Shown: in pieces, positions 51,907 to 63,341 of the stretch | Position numbering within the stretch: the stretch's first letter is position 1 | Layout: each line of letters opens with the position of its first letter | From: Fratercula arctica | Taxonomy: Eukaryota > Chordata > Aves > Charadriiformes > Alcidae | Assembly: GCA_947846985.1 (NCBI GenBank) | Contig: CANTUZ010000012.1 | Coordinates: forward strand, 22,902,135-22,966,134 | DNA length: 64,000 nucleotides | Direction: 5' to 3' | Translations under genes and position numbers: made by a program | The notes under the pieces: model-generated | What the model was told of the DNA's origin: nothing | Database searches by the model: none | Seen by the model: only the letters and a program-made list of their open reading frames with translations

Positions 51907-53977
51907 TTACAGGCCAGACAGTTAACTTCAGTTCCCCCCAAATTTCTGCAATAAATTATTCACTGACTTGTAACCATCTAGAAGGTAGTACAGAAAAATT
52001 GCAGAAAGTATAGATACATCAACACCAAAAAAAGTCAAACCAATTTAATTTCCTTTACCAACAGGCTACTGTATCTTCTGTGTTTAAGAGACAGGAAATA
52101 AACCCTTTTACATCCTCATTTTAGGAAAATTTTGACAGCATCTCACTTGACATTCTCATCAGCACTTGACAAGCACACTGGCCAGGTAAAAGAGCAAAAA
52201 AACAGGTGCAAAAACTGTCTCAATAACCATAGCCCCAAATCAGTTTGCCATAGTTTGCTACCAAAAGCAAAGGAGGCTTACTTATCAGAAACCCTCCTGG
52301 GTTTGGATTTGTCTGGCATTTTCATTAATAATACTAATGACTTTGCTAAGTGAGTATTTGTCAGGATGGAGGATGGCATGAAGTTGGGAAGGACTGTACG
52401 TATATGGCAGAATTCCAAATTACCTTTGCGAACTGAAGGTTTGCATAAAATGGAGTCAAAAATTAGGTTAAGTGTAAAATACGATACATAAGGAGGAACA
52501 CGAGCTGCACAGATAAAGCACTGCATAGGGGTTCTTAAAGTGCCTGTTTAAGAAACAATGGGAAACAATGACGGCAATCGTGAGTGCTCACTTGGGAAAT
52601 TCTTGTTCAGAATTTCAAGCCATAATAGCTAAGCATGTCCTAACATCTAGTAGATGGGTATGGAGTAGTGCATGGAAAGGAAAAAAAGAGAGGAAAAAGC
52701 CCTTTAATACTTTCCTAAGTGGTAATTTTATAGCTTCTGGATTAAAGTATTCACAATTCTTTCATAAAAAAAAATTAAGACATTCTTCTGTTCGTTGCAG
52801 TCAATCACTCACTGTCAAATCAAAAGCTTGTTCATATAGAAATTACTTTGATCTACAGTGGCACCCAAAATATAATAAGCAACATTCCTTAGGTTTCAAA
52901 GATAAAATTGCAAATGTATGTAAAATACAGGAAAAAATATATGAACACAGAGATGCATTACTAAATATTGCTTATTGAGGGAACACATGTATATTTTCCA
53001 GCAGAATGCTGACAGCACTCAAAGAACAGCAATCATATTCATTCCAGAAATAACCACTGAAGAAAAAAAAAGCAAAAGAGCAAAAAAGGCACGAAAAGAA
53101 TCAGAATTTGTATTCACTGGGTAGGATTTTCACCAACCACGACAAGGATATTACCACTATGACCCTGCTGGGTAAGTGGCATGTTATGCTTTGCATGCAC
53201 CAATTATGAGAAACAGCTTGATCAAAGATATTTAGAAGCTAACTCTATAATGCAAATGATCACAAGAAAGTAACCAACTTTATTCCCTAAGGTCTTTAAT
53301 TTTTAGCTTATTTGCAGAGCTGCTGAAAGTACAGCATGTAATTGGACTGGCTCACGGTGAGCTCCTGGAAGTACCGTGACTTAGATACTCCTATAGTCCA
53401 CAGCACATACTTTTGCAACTCCCATCAATTTATCATTAGATGCAACGCAGTATCCAACCAAACTTAATTCCAGGACTAGAAGGGGCTGAAATTTCAAGCC
53501 ATGGCATTCCATTCATGCCAACATTGTCAACATATTTTCTCCAGTATACAAATGGAAGAGCAAACCTGCAGCAGCACACAACCTCCTTTCCACCATCACG
53601 TGAGCTCCTTTCAATCCAAGTTTTCAGTTACTGGATTTTTATTCTTGACCACCACCTTAGCAGGGTAAGCGCTCATGTGCCATGAATAAGGCTACCACAA
53701 GCAACTACAATTGAACTTCATTTACTTGGCAGAATTATGCCCACTCTCCACATTAAAAACAGCCTCTGACACTAACTTTCATTTCCTTTTACTAGAAGGA
53801 TTTGGAAACTTACATATTTTCTCCTCTAAAGACTAACATAAAGTGACTCTTTTGTCCCCCTCTCAACAGATGAAGTTTCCCAACTATGTCTTTGAAGACC
53901 ACAGGATTCTAGGTATTTCTGAGTGTTCATCAGTGAGATCCAAAGAGGTTATTTTCCTGACTCCTTTTCTTTAGCTA

Positions 53978-54497
53978 TGTTGTGGTTTAACCCCAGCCGG
54001 CAATTAGGACCACACAGCTGTTCACTCACTTCCCCCCTCACCCAGCGGAGTAGGGAGAAGAGGGAGAGAAATGGGGGAAAACCCCCCCAACTTGTGGTTT
54101 GAGATAAAGACAGTTTAATAGAACAGTATCAGAAGAGAATAATAATAATGGTAAAAGAATATACAAAATGAGTGATGTAATACAATTGCTCACCACCTGA
54201 TGATCAATTGCCCAGCCCGTCCCGAGCAGCGATCATGGATTCCTGCCCCTCAGCCAACCCCCATTTATACACTGAGCATGAAGTCATGGAATGTCATGGA
54301 ATACTCCTTTGGCCAGCTTGTCCTGTCTATGCTCCCTCTCAGCTTCTATGGGAAGCTGAAAAAGTCCTTGGCCTAATGTAAACTTTGCTTGGCAACAACT
54401 AAACCAATATGTGTTATCAACATTGTTCTCATACTAAATCCGAATCAGAGCAGCTACTAGGAAGAAAATTAACTCTATCCCAGCTGAAGTCAGGACA
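53978..54497 (+). mobile_element. Solo LTR of an avian endogenous retrovirus, subfamily A
   Basis: Begins TGTTGTGGTTTAACCCCAGC and ends ...GTCAGGACA, so it has TG...CA termini, and is about 520 bp long. It contains a C-rich then purine-rich 5' part, GAGATAAAGACAG, the TATA-like CATTTATACACTGAGCATGA near 54264, the small hairpin AGCTT...AAGCT in CAGCTTCTATGGGAAGCTG, and AACTCTATCCCAGCTGA just before the end. The flanks AGCTA (53973-53977) and AACTA (54498-54502) match at 4 of 5 bases and may be a decayed 5-bp target duplication. No gag, pol or env is present on either side, so it is a solo LTR. It shares its internal plan with the LTR at 63342-63923. Plus orientation. Confidence 0.88.
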
Positions 54498-54941
54498 AAC
54501 TACTTGACTTCAAGGGTGCACCTACACTGGGAATTCCACTGGAGTCAGGAGTGCATTTTTGAAGTGCACCTCTAAGTTGCTCCTACTTGCTATGCTACTT
54601 GTTTTGCAGTGTGAAAAGAGCCTTTAGATCAAAGTAAAGTGATAAAAGGGCTCCAATTGCTAACTTGCATTCAGCCCACGATAACAGACTAAGGAAGTTC
54701 AAAAGAAAACTCTCCAAAACGACACAGGGTGGATGTCAGGTTCTCTGTCGCATCTGATCAGCTCTATCAACCAACAGAGGAGTTCACACAGACGTCCTTT
54801 GTTGAGGACACATTATTCACTAATGCAGACATAGTCATACAGTCTGAGACAGAATATCCCACAGAATTCACTAATTATTTTAGATCTTTATTGTCATCCA
54901 TACCAAAGTTGAATTTGAAGAAAGTTTTTGGAGTTCCATTG
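54498..54941. other. Unique spacer between two LTRs
   Basis: 444 bp of sequence with no retroviral primer-binding site, polypurine tract or coding remnant that I can see. It is therefore unlikely to be the internal region of a provirus. An 80-codon plus-strand frame runs from here into the next LTR and is not a recognisable product. Confidence 0.55.
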
Positions 54942-55535
54942 TGTCACGGTTTAACCCCAGCCAGCAACTAAGCACCACAGAGCCACTCACTCACTCCCCT
55001 CCAGCGAGATGGGGGAGAGAACTGGAAGGGTAAAAGTGAGAAAGCTCGTGTGTTGAGATAAAGACAGATTAGTAAGTAAAGTGAAAGCTGTGTGCGCAAG
55101 TAAAGCAAAACAAGGAATTAATTCACTACTTCCCATCGGCAGGCAGGTTTTCAGCCATCTCCAGGAAAGCAGGACTCCATCACACCTAACGGTTACTTGG
55201 GAAGACAACCGCCATCACTCCGAATGTCCCTCCCCTTCCTCTTCTTCCTCCACCTTTATATGCTGAGCATGACATCATATGGTATGGAATATCCCTTAGG
55301 TCAGTTGGGGTCATCTGTCCCAGCTGTATCCCCTCAAACTTCTTGTGCACCTCCAGCGTACTTGCTGGTGGGGTGGTGTGAGAAGCAGAAAAGGCCTTGA
55401 CTCTGTAATCACTGCTCATCAATAAGGAAAATAACTCTGCATTATCAACACTGTTTCCAGCACAAACCCAAAACATAGCCCCATATTCGATACTATGAAG
55501 AAAATTAACTCTATCCCAGACAAAACCAGCAGACA
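54942..55535 (+). mobile_element. Solo LTR of an avian endogenous retrovirus, subfamily B
   Basis: Begins TGTCACGGTTTAACCCCAGC and ends ACCAGCAGACA, about 594 bp. It shares the 5' motif, GAGATAAAGACAG, TTTATATGCTGAGCATGACA near 55256 and AACTCTATCCCAGAC with the other two LTRs. The middle differs: it has AAAGTGAAAGCTGTGTGCG and a CTTCTTGTGCACCTCCAGCG / GTGGGGTGGTGTGAGAAGCA block that the other two lack. No convincing target duplication flanks it, and no viral coding sequence adjoins. Same orientation as the LTR 444 bp upstream but a distinct subfamily, so the pair is not one provirus. The 116-codon minus-strand frame over its 3' half is a shadow of the LTR. Confidence 0.88.
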
Positions 55536-55680
55536 TTACTACAGCTCACACCAGGAGAAAAACGTTAGCATTATCAAATAAATGGCAAGACTTTCAACAA
55601 TTCCCTTACTGTAAGTTCTGTTTTTTTCATCTGGTTCTCTAAAAGGTACTTGAAACATCTTCAAATATTTGACTCTGGGG
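55536..55680. other. Short AT-rich spacer
   Basis: Nothing recognised between the LTR and the A/C tract. Confidence 0.6.
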
Positions 55681-56328
55681 AAAAAACAAACAAACAAACA
55701 AACAAACAAAAAATCCAAACAAAAAAACCCAAAAAACCACAAACCCAAACCCCAAACAACAAAAGTCTTGACCAAGCAACTATTTCTTATGGAAAGTTTT
55801 GAGCTGCGCTGTGATTTTGTCAAGGTGATTTGGGTCTTGAATATGAAATACAGTTTCAGTAAGAAAGGCAGCTACAGGAAAATACATGTTGAAAAAAAGT
55901 TAAGTACTATTTTTTTGTGTTATTTAAGTTGCAAAATATTTAACATTATTCACCTAATTCGGGGCATAACAACTGATCTGCAGCCAAAAGGAGAAGCAAA
56001 AGTTTTCAGTAAAATTCTGTCCTTAACTCTTCAAAACCTAATAGAGTTCACTCTTTATGAGAAACTAATGAATACTCCACAAAGTTTGAAGGGATCTATG
56101 TTCTTTCATACATTTCATTCCTACAACTTTTACTCTCTTATGATTGAACTAGGTGTCATACCCTACAAACGGACTTTGTATGCTTATTTTGGAAGGCTAA
56201 AGAAATACATTCAGAGCAGCTATGCCATATATAAGGAAAATAATGAGGGTGAAAAGGCACCTGTGAGAAAAAGAGAAAGAAAATACAAAATCAGTGTCCA
56301 GAGTCAATTACTGCATGTGAAGAACTAA
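55669..56328 (+). CDS. Longest open reading frame of the window, 219 codons, unrecognised
   Basis: The frame runs from ATG 55669 to the stop at 56326-56328. Roughly the first 32 codons are simply the A/C tract read as Lys/Asn/Thr/Gln/Pro, so if anything is translated the ATG at 55789 (residue 41, MESFELRCDF) is the more sensible start, giving 179 residues. The remaining product is basic, with scattered hydrophobic stretches (a segment near residues 80-97 rich in Leu/Ile/Phe/Cys, and another around residues 145-165) and a Lys/Arg/Glu-rich C-terminus (EKAPVRKRERKYK). I recognise no domain, signal peptide or viral or LINE motif. It is stop-free for about 188 codons outside the repeat in AT-rich DNA, which is unusual, but codon structure and conservation cannot be assessed here. 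It lies 134 bp downstream of an LTR in the same orientation, which could in principle drive it. Most likely a chance frame. Confidence 0.15.
   Translation: MTLGKKQTNKQTNKKSKQKNPKNHKPKPQTTKVLTKQLFLMESFELRCDFVKVIWVLNMKYSFSKKGSYRKIHVEKKLSTIFLCYLSCKIFNIIHLIRGITTDLQPKGEAKVFSKILSLTLQNLIEFTLYEKLMNTPQSLKGSMFFHTFHSYNFYSLMIELGVIPYKRTLYAYFGRLKKYIQSSYAIYKENNEGEKAPVRKRERKYKISVQSQLLHVKN
55681..55764. repeat. A/C-only tract with (AAAC)n core
   Basis: Eighty-four bases of only A and C, apart from one T at 55714: (AAAC)n at the left, then A-rich and CCCAAAC-rich units. Stop-free in the plus direction, hence part of the open frame described next. Confidence 0.92.
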
Positions 56329-59001
56329 CAAACAAAACCCAGAAAAATGAAAAATAAGTTAGGCAAGGGTCACACAAGATATTAAGAACAAAGACCTAGC
56401 TCTCAGCTTCACTGAAGTAATTTAGAGTTGTCATATACCTCAAGATTTCTAAGGTGAAGACATATTATTTGAAGGCCCAATTAAACTCACTACCTAGCTT
56501 TCACTCCTTTCTCAATTTAAATCCCTTTTTTGGGGAGCTAATAGTTTTTAAGGAAGACCTGGTCCCTAAACATGTTCTCACATGAACATTTAATTGCCAG
56601 TCATTTCTTAAAGTTGTTCTTATTGCAAGTATTACTACTTGCTATGAATAATCTGTTACACTTTAATGAGTCAAAATGGGTCACGTATTTACATTTGTGC
56701 TCTCAGATCTAATTGAGCTACAATAATACAAAGAATACTAATTATTCAAATGACATGATATGATTTTAAGGCTGCTCTAATTGTTAACCATTTAATCTAA
56801 TTTTGCTGTGCACAGCCACAAGACCAGAATGAGTGCGGATGTCTAACCTAATGCATCTCTGGTTTCTTTGTAAAGAGAGAAACCCAGTAGCAATTGAAAT
56901 CCCTATTGAAAGGTGTGCTGGTGTTCTGATTCAAGAGAAACAGTCGTCCATGGGGAAAAGAACTCACAAAGACTGATGGCAGGAGTGTGATACACAGGTT
57001 CTTAATCATCGGGGCTTTAAGATTATCCAGTCCACAAATAAATAATATTGCTTCAAATAATTTTCCTGGGGTTATTGCCTTATGAACTACACCATAGTGA
57101 GGTTTATAAATGAGAATTTCCACCAGAAATTGAGACACTAAGGACAAAACGTAATCTTTTGCTAGGCATATGTGGGATGGAGCGGTATAAATTACCTTTT
57201 GTCCCTGCTTAGAAAGCTTAAAGAAAGAGTTTTTTCAGGTCCCATCAGATTTTTCCTTTAGCTCCATGTAGTTTTTCCTGGGGTTTTAATTGTTTTGTTT
57301 CCGTGTGTACACACCACTGTGGTTCACTCATTAACTACTTCACTAAGGTTAACTAAAGACTAATGTCTTATTTAAAAATATTCTGTCCTTACACTGCACC
57401 CACATACTGCAGCTCAATAGTAGCAGAACATGTTTGGCTTCCTGCTGTGTCATTTGAAGACTTATAGAAATAGGCATAATTTTAATCTACATCTTATTCA
57501 CTATTTTAAAGTGGGCTTCCAGGCTTTTTTTTTAGAATGTACTGGTAATTAAATAACTTATCCACATTAAGTAAAGATTATTACAGGATTTATATGTAAC
57601 AAATCTAAGCTCTTCCTGATTTTAGTTTGAGAACTATAACATGAAAAATTTTTAGTCTTAGTTATTATATTAAAAAAAAAAAAAAGAAATCCACAAATCC
57701 CTATTTCTAAATAACTTTAACTCTCAAGAAAAATGTCACAACTATCTCAGTCAAAGAATCACAAGGAAAGAGCTGACTTGGATAACTTTGCATTTCCGAT
57801 CTTTTTCACTTTTTAATTTTAATCCTTTTTTTGATAATTTTGTAACTTTGACTTAGAACATTCCGTTTAATACTGTGCTTGTAAGTACAGAAAAAAATAC
57901 AATATTTTCTAACGGTCTTTCCCCCTTCAATTATCAGATCAAAAATTAAAAGTCCAGCTTCAGATCTCTGCATGTAATAACTTTTTGTTCCAGTCTCAAT
58001 AGGAATGAGCAAGAGAAATTCATAGAGACTGGAATATACAGGGTCTTATAGCTCATGAAGCAATTTCCAGATTACGGTTTAGTTTGATATAGGCAAATCA
58101 AAGGGCAATATACACTTAAATGAAAACAATTAAACAATGCTACATCAACAGAAAACTTATTTCCTGTGTTATAAAAAATTCATATCAGGGAAAAATTAGA
58201 CCAAAGGTTTTGGTAAGTATTCTGCTAAAGGAATTGGAAGAAAAAGTTTGTGGAAAGTAGAAGGCTAAATTTTGTAGCTGTTTGCATATGAAGTCCTTAG
58301 CTGAAGAGATGCTGGTGAGCCAATAAAGGTTTTGGCCTTAACTTTATCTTGCAGTTCCTTTCTATTTCCAATTCTACAACAAATAAAAGGTTATGAAAAG
58401 TTTCCTGGAGCAACTGGCATCCAATCACAACTTTTTGGCAGATTAGAAACTGCTAGACTTGCCAAAATGTTGTTTGTCTTCCACGGGGAAAAGCCTTTCC
58501 TCTCAGGAATAGCAAATGCTTCCATCTGGGCTACACACAAAGAGGCCAGTTAACCATCTAAAAGATAAGAAATGAACATGCACTGAAAGGTAAGTAGATA
58601 TATGAAAATCCAGTTCATTCATATTCTTTAGGAATCGCACTTATGTTCTGCTTTTTTTTAAGAAGCCAACAGCTACACTTCCTGCAACTCATGCATATGT
58701 TCCTGTACCAGCAGCATCTGATCTTCATGGATCGGAATGGCAACTGGTCAGGCTGTAGAATGATGTGCGGAAAGCGTTCAGTATGGCTCATTAAGTACAA
58801 GGAACAATCTGCCATCTCAAAGACATTATAATCTCAACACTGTTGCATAAATCTAAATCCCAGCTGTAAATCATTTGGATCTCTCATTTACAATCACTTC
58901 TAATATGGAATAAAATGCAACAAGACATTTTTTGTGCCCTGGAACTATGTCACACTGAAATACACTGAACATCTAGGACACTCTCTCTCCTGAAGTCAAC
59001 C
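56329..59001. other. AT-rich non-coding DNA
   Basis: No gene recognised. A-rich runs occur (A13-class near 57672). A splice-like pair at 58507-58589 has stops in all three frames. Confidence 0.6.
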
Positions 59002-59023
59002 AAAAAAAAAAAAAAAAAAAAAA
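59002..59023. repeat. Homopolymer A22
   Basis: Twenty-two consecutive A, about 75 bp before the tandem duplication. Simple repeat. Confidence 0.9.
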
Positions 59024-59096
59024 CCACAAGATTTTTTTCCTCAAAAAGCTGGGAATTCCTTTTTCTTTTACCATTCACACCTCCTTAGTAAATAGT

Positions 59097-59188
59097 TTGG
59101 AAAACTGACAAGCTGAGCATAAAGGAAAGGGGATTTCACGTATTGGAGAACTGACAAGCTGAGCATAAAGGAAAGGGGATTTCACGTA
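59097..59188. repeat. 46-bp tandem duplication (two copies)
   Basis: Copy 1 is 59097-59142 and copy 2 is 59143-59188. Both begin TTGG(A)(A/G)AACTGACAAG and end GGGGATTTCACGTA. They differ at one position only (A at 59102, G at 59148). This is a recent local duplication, since a single substitution separates the copies. Confidence 0.95.
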
Positions 59189-59786
59189 TTTCTAAAGCTA
59201 CAGTTTAACCTGAAAAGAGAATTTTTCTAAATAAACAATGGAAGCCATGTGGAAGTAGGGCATGGCTGTTTTATGCATTGAACAATATTAATATCACTGT
59301 GCGACAGTTCTTCACTGTTTCAAATGCTATATTTTTACTTGACTCTTTCTGCATTCTTTTTCACCATGTGAGACAAATATAAGAACTATTTCCCTGATGG
59401 ACAATATTACACATAGACTCCACGTGACTGCCACTGACATTTCATAACCGTAGTGTGGAAAGACGTGATACCGACTGTATATGGAATGCAACAGAAAATC
59501 CTTTACTTGCGCCCTTGGCTGAAATTTACCACAACCCTGGAAGCATCCAGCCCAAGGAGAAGTAGATGTAATATACCAGCACATCTAAATAGTAACATTT
59601 TATGCTCAATTTTCATTTTTATAGAATAACCACGTATTGTGCAGGATATCAGTTACAACAAACTTATGCAATGATCAGGCTTATAAAAATCACACAAAGT
59701 TGAAGCGGGGTAGTTTGTCACTGGTTTTGTTAACAGCATAGAATATGTTCCCAAATAAATTAAAGTTCAATAATTTTAGTAATTTA
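59189..59786. other. Non-coding DNA
   Basis: Nothing recognised; only an 85-codon random frame on the minus strand. Confidence 0.6.
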
Positions 59787-59875
59787 GGGTGGGTTTTGTG
59801 GGTTTTTTTTGGTTGGTTGGTTGGTTAGTTGGTTGGTTGGGTTTTTTGTGGGTTTGTTTTTTTTTACAGTTCCCA
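59787..59875. repeat. G/T-only tract with (GGTT)n core
   Basis: Eighty-nine bases of only G and T, apart from one A at 59827: GGGTGGGTTTTGTGGG, then GGTT units, then GGGTTTTTTGTGGGTTTG and T9. It has extreme strand asymmetry and several GGG runs. It is of the complementary class to the A/C tract at 55681-55764. Confidence 0.92.
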
Positions 59876-62800
59876 GTGTCCTGCTACATTTTCAGTCTGT
59901 TGAATAAAAGATAACTGAAACTATGAAAGCAGACTGTGTCTCTAACTTCTGCCTGCTGATTCACTAGGCTTAGAAATCACAGGAAATTGCATTTATCTCT
60001 TACCTATAAGCTATTATTCCTGATGCCTAAACTATTTGCTGGGAGTACAAGACTAACGTGTATCTGTCAACAAAATGGGTCACCTCTATACTATTCTGTA
60101 TTTTCTTTAGTTGAAATCAATAAAGAAGAAATCAGAAACATCAGACACTGGAGGGCAGGAATGGTGAAGTGCTTAACAATGGTCCCCGATGTCTGGGTAT
60201 CCCAAGACACACGCCTTGTTCACAACTATTTTATCAGTTTTCACATTTTACCTGTTTGTGCATCCTCTAGCCCTTCTAACTCTTTTGCATGCTAAGACTT
60301 TTTTGTCTTTGTCATAAGGTTATGAACAATAATACTTAAATAGATTATTAATTTAATTTTTAACAATTTGCATAACATTAATATGCAAACTACATACCTT
60401 CAGATTACATCTCCCTCGACACATCACACATACAAATCATATTGCAGAAAAAAACCCAAACCTGTAAGCAAAGCAGTGTTAATACTATTATAACTAATGT
60501 GTATCATTTTCATTGACACATAAATGAAAGATGGGTTATAATTACTTCACTGTGAAAATAATTATTGTAAATAATTTATATTTTTCTAATAATTTAAAAG
60601 AGAATCCTTTGTGACCTAGAGTAAAAGCCATGTTTGGTCTTCCAGCTTCAGTATCGTATCACATACAAGGGAGTGAAATGTAAATCAATATTAATGCAAA
60701 GTAGACAAAGCAGCAGAAAAAAATCACAAAAAGAGTAAAGGAGACAAATTCTGCCCCTGCCAGACTGTGTCTCCTGAGTATGCCTGGACTGCAAGGTCAT
60801 CAACTCCAGATATATAACCTTAAACTATTACTCATTGGCAGTGATGTCACTACACATGATTAACCTGGTAACTGATTATGACATCTAGTAAGGCAAAGAA
60901 GTAAATTTCAAATGTACTAGGTGACTAAAACAGAATATTTATGGGAGCTTGTCAAAAATCCAGCAGAAAACTGCACACATAAAGATGCTTCATTAAAATG
61001 AGAACGATTCCATTGTATACACCGAGGATTTTCCGGCTTACTTTTAATTTTGTCCTAGGTTTTTACCAAAAGAGAAAACCCACAAGGAAGTAACAGGACA
61101 GTCCTGGCAGAGAGGCAAGTTCATATTATATCCAAATTTGATATATTTGGATATATCAAATTTATATCAAAACACATATTTTGATCAATATATATTCAGC
61201 ATCAAAATCTCAATTTCAATCAGTGATTCCAAAATTTGGACCTGGGTTTCAAACTTGTGCAAATATCAGAGGGATTTAGATATATACATTTTGATTTCGA
61301 GTCATCTCAACGCATGCGGAAAACATGGGGAAACAAAGCAAGACGTTTAAAGTGTGCAGCCTGGCGCACGCAGAGCTGCCAGGGGCCGTGACTTGCAGCA
61401 CACAGCTTACAAGGTCCAGTCATATTTTGAAATGGCAGTCAGTAGGGACAACATCCACCCACACAGGATCGTAACTCAAGGCAGGATTGGGCATCAGAGT
61501 CAAAAAATGCAATCCTGGTAATATAAACAGGTGTATTTTAGTTCAAAAGAGGTATAAGACATTTACACATTTCTGACCAAGTCAGAGCACAGCAAAATGT
61601 GTCTGTATTCTTGCTATTCAGCGAGATACGTTCAAACCCCCTTTAGTGAATGCGGCAGCAATCATCAAACACAATTAGCATTATGTAAGTATGTGCATAG
61701 CAAATAAATTTCTTATAAGCAGGAAACAACAATAAAAAGCTGCTGCGATGCCAGCACCATTTAAAACAGAAGAAGAAAAGCAGAAGGCGTTAGAGAGCCA
61801 ATTGAGCACATGGGACTGTGGCTCTGCTACACAGAACTACCTCCACAGGACCACTGCACAGGTTTCTAGGCATATTTTTCTTGATGAATGAAAGAAATAC
61901 GAATTCACCACAAAATAGGAAAGTCACAAAATCACATGAAAAATATCTTCTTTATATTCTGTTTTTACCGTGAAGGCAAGGTACCAGCACTACTATATTG
62001 TGAGTGATGGCAAGTGCTACATTAGACATTTTTCTCTTCCTCTGATCCAAGACTTTCATCTTCGTTTGAAAGGGACAGATTTTAAAATATTCCGTGCAAT
62101 ACACGTGCAGCTTAGCAAACTCCTCTGGAGAAAGTCTAACGTACTCTTCTTGAGACAAGGGGATATAGTCTTAAATTTTAAGTGCAAAAACCAGAATGAC
62201 TGTGACTTGTCAACCCTCTGCTTGCTTTCTGACAGCCCCCATGTATTTTCTTGAAGAATCTGAGAAAACCCAAACCAACAATTGCTTCTCTTAATACTTT
62301 CAAACTGAACAATATAACAAACCCCCTCTGAACAGATTGTGCTGTGAACCCTCTACAGTATATTTGGTTGGATTCCTACCCAAATTCTGTCTTGCTTTTA
62401 GATATCTGAGAAATCTTGGCAAAAGAACATGATCATCATTTCATAGAGGTCCGGTGTTGTTTGTTTCCATAGGAAATCTCTAAAATAGAGTGTTAAGATT
62501 TATCTGCTTCTCCCAGATATAAAATGAAGGGTTGAGGTCCTAATTTCCTGTTATTATTAATAGCTTAGCTGAAAGGGGAAGATTTAAATAATATTAAAGG
62601 AAGCTTTTTGGCAACTACTTTAAGGAACATCTGCTGCTTGCTAATAGGCATTAAAATGATGAAATTAGCAGTGGTAAGTTAGTCATTCCATGTAGTTTAA
62701 GATCAGCCTGAGATACATTTGTTTGAACTGTGAACCTGTGGTTCTACGTTATAGAATCTTAACTTGTCACGGTCTTGAGGCAGTCCTAAAAAGATGAATT

Positions 62801-63341
62801 TACCAGAAGTAGACAGCAATCGCTTCTTTCATTAGCCAGTGGTAATTGCATTTTCTTATAAGGTAAAGCCACTTCCTGTACAAGAAATTGCCTGTTTTTA
62901 TAACTTCAGCAGTTTACAGGGTGTTAAAAATGATATTCTGTATGGCTTACTTTTTGTTATCTTTGTATGCTCCTTTCTTTCTCTTAATATCTGTTGAGGT
63001 TGCAAGAAAGGAAATACTACTAGTCCAATGTTCATATAATTAGTCTAGTTAGTGTACATTGATATAGCTAGTTTCAATAAAATGCGCTTAAGAGTTGTGG
63101 TAGGGTTGGGTTGGTGTTTCTTTGCTTCCCTGACAAATCAGTGCCTTACCGATACAGTATATTGTATTCCAGAAATCTTGACTTGATAAGCTTACAAATT
63201 ATGTTTTTGGGTAAAGACCACCAGAACTTTCAGTTAAGCTTTTTCTCCAACTAACTGATTTCCATGGGGACAGCATCCACAGCATCCATCAACCTTGCTC
63301 CATGAAAATATTACTGTAACACTTCCTCATTTAAAAGAGAA
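59876..63341. other. AT-rich non-coding DNA with hairpins at 61.1 kb
   Basis: No gene recognised. The hairpin pair at 61134-61185 is listed separately. A small GC-richer patch lies at about 61355-61410, immediately after AT-rich sequence. Confidence 0.6.
61134..61185. repeat. Two adjacent AT-rich perfect hairpins
   Basis: First: AAATTTGATATAT (61134-61146) pairs exactly with ATATATCAAATTT (61151-61163) around the loop TTGG, 13 bp. Second: ATCAAAA (61166-61172) pairs with TTTTGAT (61179-61185) around a 6-nt loop. The ATATCAAAT word recurs in both. AT-rich enough to extrude as a cruciform, and possibly a palindromic insertion remnant. Confidence 0.8.

Larger units (their letters stand above)
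44893..53977. other. AT-rich non-coding DNA with simple repeats
   Basis: No gene recognised in about 9 kb. Contains A25 (45793-45817), a TATTT pentanucleotide array (46237-46270) and a purine tract (51825-51906). A 136-codon plus-strand frame at 52568-52978 is Lys/Ser-rich and unassigned. A short splice-flanked block lies at 48331-48388 (listed separately). Confidence 0.6.

Noticed and set aside
53978..55535. A short provirus bounded by the two LTRs
   Set aside because: The LTRs belong to different subfamilies, and the 444-bp spacer has no primer-binding site, polypurine tract or viral coding remnant.
55186..55536. 116-codon minus-strand frame
   Set aside because: Antisense shadow of the LTR at 54942-55535.
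58507..58589. Splice-flanked block (CCTCTCAG acceptor, AAAG/GTAAGT donor)
   Set aside because: All three frames contain stops. It could only be a non-coding exon, and its existence shows how readily good splice pairs arise by chance here.
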